A stretch of DNA of 64,000 bases from Aquila chrysaetos chrysaetos (lineage: Eukaryota > Chordata > Aves > Accipitriformes > Accipitridae): positions 21,370,932 to 21,434,931 of the forward strand of contig NC_044016.1 of assembly GCF_900496995.4 (NCBI RefSeq). The letters run 5' to 3'. Below the pieces are notes generated by a model, which had not been told where the DNA came from, did not search any database, and worked only from the letters and a program-made list of their open reading frames with translations. Position 1 is the stretch's first letter. Every line of letters begins with the position of its first letter. Positions 35,222 through 49,744 of the stretch are shown here, in pieces. Made by a program: the position numbers and the translations under genes.

Positions 35222-38123
35222 GTTTTGCCTTCCCCTCGTGCTGGCTTCCCTCCCTACAATGGCTACTGGTGAAGAGATCACACCTGCCCTGCAGGGCTCA
35301 TGGGGGGACTTCTGGCTCTTCCGTTTCTTTGTTAATGCTGCTGGCTACGCGAGTATTGTGGTACCGGGATTCCTCCTCATCCAGTACTTCAAGAGAAGGA
35401 ATTACCTGGAGACAGGTAAGGGCAGGAGCTTCCCTTCCACATCCTGCCTCCCTGTGAGCTCTCTGCACCCCCTTGGTCAACCCCATTCAGTGCTGACAGG
35501 ATGTTTCCCCAACCTGCTTCATTAGACCAGGCTTGAGCCAGTCACAGAGCTGCATCCCAGAGCTGTCTAGGTGCTACCCTGAAACAAAGTTCTCTGAGGC
35601 CCCCGTGCCAGCAGATGTGGAGGCTAGTAAGGAGTGAGGCTTCACGTCTCAAGCTGGTGCAGCTTGTGGTGCCCAGGCTGTGGTTAATTCTGTCACCATG
35701 TTCTCTTACCGTGTTCAGGCCGAGGCATTTGCTTCCCTGTCATCAAATCATGCGTGTTCGGCTCCGAGGTGAAGTCTGTACACCAGGAGGATGGCTCCCT
35801 GGCACCCCGAGCAGAGCCCACAGAGTCCTCTACAGCCCGACAGGTCTTCAAGCTGCTCTTCTGCGCTGCTGGTCTACAGGTAGGGCCCCTGTGCATGCGT
35901 ATGTGGCCATCCCACTCTGGGAGGAGGAGGTGGGCAGTGGATTTGTGACCATCAGTTCCTTGAAGACCAAGGATGCAGTGCTTGTCTTTGATCGGGGCAA
36001 GGTTAGAGGTTGGGACACAGCCTCTCAACCAGGATAGTCCACCAGAGCTGCTGTGTCACCTCTAAGGGCTGTGGAGGTCTATTTAGCTGGTGTCGCCAGG
36101 GTTGGGACCTCCTGTCCATCTGATCGCAGTCCTCTGCAGCCATGGCTAGGGAAAATTCTGTGATTCAACAGATTGTTAGGGCTGCTCTCGTTCTGGCCCT
36201 CATGTCAGAGCAGCAGATAGTTTGAGCCCCTTTATCTCCCAGGCTCTCCTCTGGGTCACCTTCTAGGGCTGATGCATCCTGCCTTGATGGATTGCATTTG
36301 AATACTGGAGAGAAGTACTGAATTCAGCTACAGATAAACAGGAAATTTTAATCTTGGTTTCCCTAAGTCTCTGCTATAGCCTGAGCATCATTAGGAAGGG
36401 CAGCCTTTTGGGTCTGTGAGAACTTAAAATAGAAATGTGGGCATTGTGATAGAAAAACCTACACATCCGACAGCCAGCAGAAGACACGCACTCTCTAGCC
36501 TACTATCCCAGCCCTTTCAGACTTGCTGCGGGTCACCAGCAAGTCCTTACATCTCTCTGTGCCTCAGTTTCTTGGGAGGGGATGTGTGGTGAGAGGAAGT
36601 CTGTGTTACTTTTGTGAGGGACTTGGTACTGTTGCACCAGAAGTAGTAGAGGTGACAGCCAGAACAGCAATCATCCCCGGAGAATAATTTCATCTGATGG
36701 GTTTTGAGACTAGAATTGATTTGGATGGAAGAACCGGGCCTAGGGAGCTGGAAGTGAAAACCAATGCAGAGGCCACTGGGAAAACTGCCAGGACCTGCCG
36801 CAGGGAGCTGGCACCAAAACTGCAACTGTGCATCAGTAACGTTCTCTGATCCTGTAGGTCTGGTTCAACAGGCAGCTTAAAGCATAACTGCTCGGTGTAC
36901 GCCAGGATGTTTGCTTTGCAGGCCTCCCCTTGAAGAGGCTGTAAACTGAGCAGGGTTTGTTTGGGACGGCATGTTCCTGGTTGTAACCACATGGGACAGT
37001 GGGTTCCCTCAGATGGGTGGAGTGGGGGGTGGCCCCATCTCCCAGTGTCTCAGAGAAGCATTGCCGTGCAGAGGATGAGGCAACGCTGGGACAAGCAAGG
37101 ATCTCCTGGGGTCTGTTTTTCCCGTGGTTTCTTGCAGCTGCCAATGCAGGTCCTGACTCTCCCTGTGCTCATCCTGCTTTGCAGGCCTCCTACCTCACAT
37201 GGGGCGTCCTCCAGGAGCGTGTGATGACGAGAACGTACGGTGCCACTGAAACGGACCCTGGTGAGAAGTTCAAGGACTCCCAGTTCCTAGTGTTCATGAA
37301 CCGTATCCTGGCATTCACGGTGGCTGGTCTGTACTGCGCCCTGACCAAGCAGCCACGCCACGGGGCTCCTATGTACAAATACTCCTTTGCCTCCCTCTCC
37401 AACATCCTTAGTAGCTGGTGCCAGTATGAGGCACTCAAATACATCAGCTTCCCCACCCAAGTGCTGGCCAAGGCTTCCAAAGTGATCCCAGTGATGATGA
37501 TGGGCAAACTGGTATCACGCAAGAGTTATGAGTACTGGGAGTACCTGACTGCTGCCCTCATCTCTGTGGGGGTCAGCATGTTTCTGCTCTCCAGTGCTCC
37601 CAACAGGCACGTGTCCACTGTCACCACTTTCTCAGGCATAGTCCTCCTGGCCGGCTACATAATCTTCGACAGCTTCACGTCCAACTGGCAGGACGCCCTC
37701 TTCACCTACAAGATGTCTCCCGTGCAGATGATGTTTGGCGTCAATGTCTTCTCCTGCCTTTTCACGGTGGGCTCACTGTTGGAGCAGGGTGCCTTGCTGG
37801 AATCATTACGCTTCATGGCCCGCCACTCAGAGTTTACGGCCCACGCTGTGCTGCTCTCAGTGTGTTCCGCCTGCGGCCAGCTTTTCATCTTCTACACCAT
37901 CAACCAGTTTGGGGCAGCCGTCTTCACCATCATCATGACACTGCGCCAGGCCTTTGCCATCCTCCTCTCCTGCCTCATCTACGGGCACGCTGTCACTGTT
38001 GTGGGTGGGCTGGGCGTAGCTGTTGTCTTCATGGCCCTCTTCCTCCGCGTCTATGCCCGCAGCCGCATGAAGAAGCGTAGTAAGAAGATCCCGCCAGGCG
38101 AGACCCCTGTACAAAAGGTCTAA
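35222..38123 (+). CDS. SLC35B2: Golgi PAPS transporter (SLC35B2/PAPST1), first codons missing
   Basis: Three coding exons were found: 35222-35415, 35719-35879 and 37185-38123, stop TAA/TAG-type at 38121-38123. All have GT-AG borders and chained phases, giving about 430 residues (human 432). The product exchanges the sulfate donor PAPS into the Golgi lumen for glycan and protein sulfation. Matches to the remembered human protein include [20 protein letters not shown], the [15 protein letters not shown] block, [33 protein letters not shown] and the C-terminus PVQKV. The large last exon holds most of the ten membrane helices of the nucleotide-sugar transporter fold. The first exon begins in phase 2, so one more codon-bearing exon is expected upstream. 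The ATG at 35259 (MATGEE, strong context) could start translation, but 12 codons before it ([12 protein letters not shown]) resemble human VVVLAAFPS and are probably coding. Confidence 0.93.
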
Positions 38124-39094
38124 GGAGCTGGGGCCATGGCATTTATGCCATGCCTGCTGTCCTGCCTCCGCTCGGGGGTACTTGCTTGATTTCTCAGAAC
38201 CTGCTGAGGAGCAGGGTGGGCTATGGATAGGCTGGACCAGTGACTCGCTTTTCCACCTGCTTTTCCTGGGGAAGGGGCTGGAACAAGCCCAGGGAATGCT
38301 CCAGGCTGCCACAGCTCCAAACCTTTCCATTTGCCTTAATGGGTCAAAGACTTGCAGCCAAGGCACCAGCCTAGGGGCTCACATCCTGGGGGAAAACCAG
38401 CATGGGGCTGCTGGTACTCCTGCCCCACCTCTTGTGGCTTCTCTCCAAAGTCACTGATGAACAAGGGAGCTCTTTTCTCTGACACTGTCTTGCCTCTGGC
38501 TAATGCTCCTCCATTTCTGTCACTACTACAGAGCTCAGCAGGAGGAAAGGGCAAGCAAAACACTAGCTTTCTTTTTGAAACACCTCCACGTGAGGTAAGT
38601 CCTGAGCCTGTGCCAAGGAGGGGGAGCTCTCAGCTGCCCTCCCAGGAGGTGCTCCAGGTAGGACAGGCACAGCTAAGGGAAGGACTCCCAGCTTGTCCTA
38701 CCCTAGGCCTGGGATCTGCTCTGGGAGGGCATGCTGCAGTGAAAGGCGGTACCTCCCAGTTTGGTTTTATCAGCTCCTTGCCCCTGCTCTGAGACAGTTT
38801 TCTTTGCTCCCCTCAGCCCAGGCTGATTTTGAGTTGTTCTAGGTTGCTTTTTTTGGTTACATCTGCTGCTGTCACAGGCCAAAGGCTGCGCTGCCCAGAA
38901 GCCCCAGCATCACCTCAGGTGTCTCAGTGCTGCGGTTTCTGGGCTTTGTAGTTGCCATTCAGAGAAGCACAAATAGCCCCTCTTCTTTCTGCCAACTGGA
39001 GGCATTGGCCCTGGCTTTCCTGGGGCCTGGCCAGAGCCCCACTGTGCGTGGAGGGCTGAGAGAGAGGGCAGAGCCTGCTTGCAGTGCCTTGTTC

Positions 39095-39156
39095 CTGCTC
39101 CCCAGGCAGCAGGGGATGCAGTGAGCAGGCAGCTGCTCCCCAGGCAGCAGGGGATG
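39095..39156 (+). repeat. 24-bp direct repeat, 38-bp period
   Basis: CTGCTCCCCAGGCAGCAGGG plus four more bases recurs exactly at 39095-39118 and 39133-39156. It lies in the likely SLC35B2 3' UTR. Confidence 0.8.
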
Positions 39157-39288
39157 GAGCAGTGGAAGCTGCTTTTCCCCAGGAGCCTGGGTTTTACTGG
39201 TTAATCCTTTTCTCCTCAACACAACCTGACTGACAAAGCAGCAGGTTTTGGTACTTTTGAAAGACAACTTTTTTTCTCTTTTTATTTT

Positions 39289-39299
39289 ATTAAATTAAA
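39289..39299 (+). terminator. SLC35B2: Likely SLC35B2 poly(A) signal
   Basis: Overlapping ATTAAA hexamers at 39289-39294 and 39294-39299 lie 1.2 kb after the stop codon. They are followed by a T-run-rich downstream stretch at 39337-39357. ATTAAA is the commonest variant of the AATAAA signal. An earlier cleavage site cannot be excluded. Confidence 0.5.
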
Positions 39300-39359
39300 A
39301 ATATGCTGCATATAGTGCGCTGGAGGTAAATGTTCTTGTTAATTTTTTTTTTTTTTCCA

Positions 39360-41400
39360 TGTACCTGGAAGGAGGGGAAGGACTTGCTGACCCTTCCTAT
39401 GTCCCTAGTCTCTCTGGGACAGCAAAGCTGTCTTTCCTTTCCAAACAAACACAGGTGCCTCTGCTTTTGCCTAGGCAGGTATCATCAGCCAGAATTGGAC
39501 CCAAAGCTGCAAGGCCTGACATGAGATCCTTGCACACACAACTGGGGAAGCACAGCCAGGTTTGGACCACTGCTTATGCTGGTGGGCAGATGGAGGCGCT
39601 GTTAAGCTGATGCTGGTTTGGCTCCTGGGTTCCCTGTACAGTACAGCTTGGGCAGCCCCTGTGGGTGTATCTACAGCCTGCATAGCTACAAAGAGATGGT
39701 GCAGAGGCTTGCTGAGCACCTGCCAGCCAGGGGTACCAGTGCTGTAGCAAAGCCCTGGAAGAGCCCATCCTTTATGGGGTGCATCTGCACCAACATGAGC
39801 TCCACAGGCCCCACACCAGAGCCAGGGGAGGCTTGGGGTGTGGATGGTACATCCCACTACTGGTACATATGAGAGGCCTGGTGAAAAACCTTGTCTGTAG
39901 GCCTATGCAATCTAGTCATACTGAGGTCCAGGGTCAGAGACAGGATCTTGGCCTAACAGAGCTAGAGAAAGGGGAGACTCGAGTGCTACAAGAGGAGACT
40001 AGGGCCTGGAGCAGCTTATCACAGTGCTGAGGATAACAGCAGGGATAACACAGCTGGTGCTGAGCACAGCCCACACCAGGCTTCAGAGCACTTAGCTCTC
40101 CAGCATTTTTACCTATGCTCCCTTCCTAGCTCCAAGCTCTTGAAAGTGCCTGTGCAGCCTCACAGCCCTTCATCCTGCCACTACAAATTCCCCCAAATGT
40201 CTGCCCCCACCATCTGCTGACAGACTGAAAATGGAATGGATTTTTTTTTTCTTTGGTCAAAAAAAAAACAAACAAAAAAATAGGTTGTCTGCCAGGTTGG
40301 GATGGGATACCTTTTTAATTTAAATGTAGATTTAAAGAAAAAAATTGTGACACCCACCCACCCCCCCCCCCAAACATTCTAAGTTAAAAAGAAGAATTGA
40401 CTCTACTGGTTATTTGGCAAAACCTTCCTATCCAGAGAGAAATCTTACTTACAAACATTTTTTTCCTCCTGTCTCAGGAAGAGAAAACTGACCTGAAGGC
40501 ATTTGCTAGCTCAACTCCAGCACTGCCCTAGCATAGCAGCCTGCACCCAAACAGCTGCCACACTGGCAGCACAGTGCCCCCATGCGCAGCAAGGGACTCC
40601 AGCAGGCTCTGCCTCTTCCTTCCCTTTTGAAGATGGATACTGGCTAAAGCCCACTCCCATTTTGTGCCCGTGGTTGCTGGCAAGCAGTCAGCAAGAGAAC
40701 TTGATGTTGGTGTCTCTTTTCCCTGACAAACCCCAGTGCCATTGTGGCCAAGGGTGACAAACTCCCCTCACAGGGTGTGAGCTCAGTGTAAGGGGCAGAT
40801 GAATCAGAGGTAATGAATGCCCCAGGCTTCTCCATCATCTGGGACCCAGGCAAAAGCCAGGGGGTGGCCATATACTGCCAAACCCCACCAGGGCTGCAAA
40901 AGCCCAGAAAGGGCAGGCTGGAGCTGGAAAGAAAGGAGTCTAGAGCAGAGCCTTTTGGCCTAAGAGCTGGAGAGGCAGCTTTTGAGTACAGTCCAGAGCT
41001 ATCACTCCACCCCCTGCTCTGCACTGCAAGGGAACAGGCAGATGGCTCCTGCCCCCAGGGACACTCAGATCAGACCAGCCAGCAGCAGTGCAGGCTCAGG
41101 TCCTGGCACAGCTTGCCCAGCTGACACATGCAGATTGGAAAGTTTGTTCCCAGGCTGTGGGGCATGCAGCACCCTACGTTGAGAACTACTGCCCACTGGA
41201 GATGACCCCACCTGCACAGCAGGTCATGTGTTTCTCCTACCCACTTCATGGTGCATGGACAGGGAAGGGGTAGAGATCACCTAAAGCAGGGCTCTGAAAA
41301 CCAGTCAGGGCAGTGGAGAGACCAGCAGCCTGATACCCTCAGGCACAGGCCGAGACCCTTTCCTCCATATGGTAGGCATGAAACACAAAGGACCCCACCA
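39360..41400. other. Gap between convergent SLC35B2 and HSP90AB1
   Basis: No gene is supported. The stretch has T-run/A-run tracts at 40242-40280 and a C-run near 40360-40371. The ends of two convergent transcripts flank it. Confidence 0.55.
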
Positions 41401-41422
41401 TGTAAATCACATTCTTCAATAC

Positions 41423-41428
41423 TTTAAT
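41423..41428 (-). terminator. HSP90AB1: HSP90AB1 poly(A) signal
   Basis: On the minus strand this reads ATTAAA, about 460 bases after the HSP90AB1 stop. It is the only good hexamer noticed between the stop codon and the SLC35B2 tail. Confidence 0.55.
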
Positions 41429-41887
41429 TCCAGTCGAACAAAACAACAGAAGAATAATCAAACAAAAAATAACCAAGCCAACCGAAATACAATATCCTAC
41501 CCTGGGGGTTTAGGGAGACAGCAGCTCAGAGGAAGGGCTCTCCCACCCCAATGGAACAAGGGCAGTGTTTGATGCCTACTGGGAACATAGGAGACCCCAT
41601 GCAGGGACAGGGGAAGCCTAATGACTCTCCTCACCTCCACTCCCCATCAGCTGTTCCTACACAAGCAGAAAGACACAAACTTGCCTCAGGCTGCCTGAAT
41701 CATTCACTACTGACAGACAGGGAATCATGCCCTCCTGCACCCTGCCAAAAACAACCCCAAACAAACAAATCAAAAACAATAGACATCACCAAGGAGTCAG
41801 TAGCAGCTGGTGGGAGCAGACCCTGTTCTAAGCAGACACAACATGGTGCAGAGGTCTGGCAAGTGAGGGAAGAGGCTTCCTCCTACT

Positions 41888-47391
<5,504 letters not shown>

Positions 47392-47474
47392 CTGCAAGGC
47401 AAGCACAGGCCGTTAGCACCAGGGCGGGGTTGGGGCGGGCAGCGGGGACACCGGGCCCAGTGTAGGCTCCTCAC

Positions 47475-47505
47475 CGCGACTGGCGTGAGCGACCAGGAAA
47501 AGAGC
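47475..47505 (-). other. HSP90AB1: HSP90AB1 untranslated exon 1 (start approximate)
   Basis: A clear donor, GCG|GTGAGG, ends the exon at 47475 on the minus strand. Its 5' edge is placed about 25-30 bases downstream of the TATA box, so only the donor side is firm. The following 83-base intron ends in CTTGCCTTGCAG just before the ATG at 47391. Vertebrate HSP90AB1 genes have a short non-coding first exon, which agrees. Confidence 0.55.
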
Positions 47506-47527
47506 TACACCCTCTCCATGGCCGGCT

Positions 47528-47533
47528 CTTATA
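47528..47533 (-). promoter_or_regulatory. HSP90AB1: HSP90AB1 TATA box
   Basis: On the minus strand GCCTATAAG gives a TATAAG core. It is positioned about 55 bases before the exon 1 donor and 140 bases before the start codon. A run of 16 C lies immediately upstream. Confidence 0.6.
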
Positions 47534-47538
47534 GGCAA

Positions 47539-47554
47539 GGGGGGGGGGGGGGGG
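47539..47554 (+). repeat. 16-base G homopolymer (C-run on HSP90AB1 sense strand)
   Basis: An uninterrupted run of 16 G on the plus strand ends five bases upstream of the HSP90AB1 TATA box on the gene's sense side. It is a likely length-variable site and may be mis-sized by sequencing. Confidence 0.85.
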
Positions 47555-47853
47555 AGCGGCGCCTCACCGCTCACCGTCTCCTTCCGCCTTAAAACGGCGC
47601 TGGTCCCCGCTACAGTATTCCGGCTCCCACCTCCCTCATGAGCACACCTCCCTACGGGTCTTGCCTAGCGCAGTCGCCCTCTCCAGCCTGGCTGCAGCCT
47701 CTATGGGACGTGCTCGCTGCTGCTTTCCCGGCCTGGGCGATGCGGCAGGACTCCCTATGGGGCCCATCACCGTTGCCGTTTAATGGCGGCGGCTATGGTG
47801 GAGGCGGGCGCACATCTCTCAGCCCCATACCGTTACCGGGCCCGCTCCCGGTC

Positions 47854-47918
47854 GCGACTTCCCGTCGCCCCTCGCCGCGGCGCTCGGAGGGCCGCGGCGA
47901 GGGGCGACGGGGAGTCGC
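47854..47918. repeat. Near-perfect 27-bp inverted repeat (11-nt loop)
   Basis: The left arm 47854-47880 and right arm 47892-47918 are reverse complements over 26 of 27 positions. The inner 20 bases pair perfectly (arms at 47861-47880 and 47892-47911). The loop is 47881-47891. The stem is almost entirely G/C. It lies about 330 bases upstream of the HSP90AB1 TATA box. Confidence 0.88.
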
Positions 47919-47984
47919 CGTAGGGGACTGTTTCCCGCGACCGGCAAGCGGAGGGGCACGGGGGGCTGCAGCAGTACAAAGCAA

Positions 47985-48004
47985 CTTCCAGAGGGTTCTA
48001 GAGC
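47985..48004. promoter_or_regulatory. HSP90AB1: Heat-shock-element-like site upstream of HSP90AB1
   Basis: Four alternating five-base units read cTTCc, aGAgg, gTTCt, aGAgc, with the classical TTCTAGA core. This is the nTTCnnGAAn layout bound by HSF trimers; both GAA units have G in the third position. It is about 450 bases upstream of the TATA box. HSF control is inferred from pattern and context. Confidence 0.55.
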
Positions 48005-48260
48005 GGTCAGGGCGGTGCCTCTGCGGTTTCCCCTGGCCGCAGGCTCCGGGCCCGGGCAGGGAACCGGGGATCCGTATAGCCCCAGAGGCTGCCTGCTGTC
48101 TTAGCTCCATGTTGCGGTTCCCCCGAGAGCCGTGTAGCTCTGCCGTTCTGAACCTGGGGGCCTTGTGTAACCAGGGGCCCTGCGGATGCGGAGGGGACAA
48201 GATGGAGCCGACCGACTCTGGAGGCGGGGGCGGGCTGTAGGGATCGTGTCAGAGCCTGAG

Positions 48261-48870
48261 AGCAACGCAGGCTCGTTCTCCTCATTGGAAACCTGGGTTT
48301 GGATACGCTTATTTTTAGCGTCTAAGGGCAATACGATAAACCTCATGCCGCGTCCTCCCTGCTGAGGCCGTGGGCACGCAGGCCTGACGGGCAGAGAAGC
48401 CGGGGCTGGGATGAAGGGACCGGGGCTCCACACCTTTTGGCTGTGGGTGCCGGGGGGCGGGGTGATGGCTGTGAATGATGTGGGGCAGAGGGGTGGTGTG
48501 TGGGGCGGAGGCCACGGGCAGGGTGGTGTAGTTCCCGCCCAGGAGCAGGAGGTGGCACTCCGGCCGTTCCCAGGCACAAGCTCCCAGGTGCATGTGCTGC
48601 GGGCCACTGCACCCCAAAATACGCAGGTGCATCCCTTCCTTATCAGAGGTGCTGGTGGTCCCTTGGCGCACCCCCTTCCCATGCTGGCCGTGTCCCCGTA
48701 GTGGAGAGGCGCTGGGCCTGTCTGCAGGGGATGCACACGTGGCTTCACTGCCCGATGCTGGGTACTGAAGTGCCGGTGCCCACTCCCCGCAGCCCTTGCC
48801 CCTCCGCAGCCCTCTCCCCTGTGGTGATGGAGACACATGCATACCCAAAGGGACGTTTCGGTCTTTTTAT
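48261..48870. other. Gap between SLC29A1 3' end and HSP90AB1 promoter
   Basis: No gene is supported. The long minus-strand frame at 48101-49033 crosses this gap, the CpG island and SLC29A1 3' UTR with no family resemblance. Co-oriented transcription of SLC29A1 into the HSP90AB1 promoter would pass through here. Confidence 0.5.
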
Positions 48871-48876
48871 AGAAAA
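48866..48876 (-). terminator. SLC29A1: Possible SLC29A1 poly(A) signal (TATAAA variant)
   Basis: On the minus strand CTATAAAAAGACC supplies a TATAAA hexamer 870 bases after the SLC29A1 stop, with GT-containing sequence downstream. No AATAAA was seen between. This is a weak assignment. Confidence 0.35.
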
Positions 48877-49744
48877 TGGCAACTGTACAGACACATTTAC
48901 ACAGACAAGGGATGGGAAAGCGAAGGGAGAGGTCAGGCCTCCCCCTGCAGCACAGGTGGGCAGGGAAGGCAGCCTGGGTGGGAAGGGAGTTGCTGCCTCT
49001 CGCAGTCCACAATGGGAACCTCCGGTCACACAACCAGGAGGCAGAAAGAAAACAATGGCAGAATCACACACACACAAAAAAAGTAGGGAACAAAGGCAAG
49101 AAGAGGGGGAGAAGGTGGGGTGTGGAGACCTCCTCCTCCCTCAGCCTAGCCATGGTGTTGGCTCTCTATGTGGGGAGGACACGGATGTCTATGTCTCCAG
49201 GATACTGCTGGGCAGGGAGATGTGCGCCTAGCAGAGAGCGGGTATGGTGAGGCTGGCTGGGGCTCTCCTCCCTGTTTGCAAGTCTCACCAGCAGAAGTGT
49301 TGAGGCCCCCTGGAAGGAAAGGAGAGGAGAGCAAGTCCCTAGGCATCTTTGGGACAAGGGCAAGAGAGGGAGTAACACTGGATACCAGCCTTCAACTCTT
49401 GTCAGCGAGGAGGAGGCTGAGAATGGCTTTTGGCCTTGAGCTGGGGAAATTGTACAGCGTGGGAGGCGGCTGGACCTCTGTGAGATCCTGGGGGTCTTAC
49501 ACACACACAGCATGGGGAAGGAGAAGGCACGTAGGCCTGAAGGCATCACACATCCAAGCATGGCAGGAGCCAGGCCAACCCTGCAGGAGTGGAACTGTCC
49601 CTGGGTCTAATGTCTGCCGTGGCAGTGCAATTTGGCAGGGGCAGGCATGAGGTGTTCATCTCCCCACGGCGCCAAGGTGTCCAGGGCCTTGGAGGAGGAT
49701 GTGGAGCCATCTCTCGGTGTTCCTGCACCCTCCAGGTGCCTCTG

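Larger units (their letters stand above)
47555..48260 (-). promoter_or_regulatory. HSP90AB1: HSP90AB1 upstream CpG island
   Basis: CpG-rich upstream sequence of the minus-strand HSP90AB1 gene. It contains the GC hairpin at 47854-47918, the heat-shock-element-like site at 47985-48004, and a YY1-type GCCGCCATTA word (minus strand) near 47779-47788. Both constitutive and heat-induced expression are known for this gene, and the site content suits that. Confidence 0.65.

Noticed and set aside
48101-49033. 310-codon minus-strand ORF between HSP90AB1 and SLC29A1
   Set aside because: It spans the CpG island, the intergenic gap and SLC29A1 3' UTR, with no known motif; a chance frame.
49071-49082. CACACACA-AAAAAA tract as a possible retrocopy tail
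   Set aside because: It is a short simple repeat in SLC29A1 3' UTR with no processed-gene sequence next to it.
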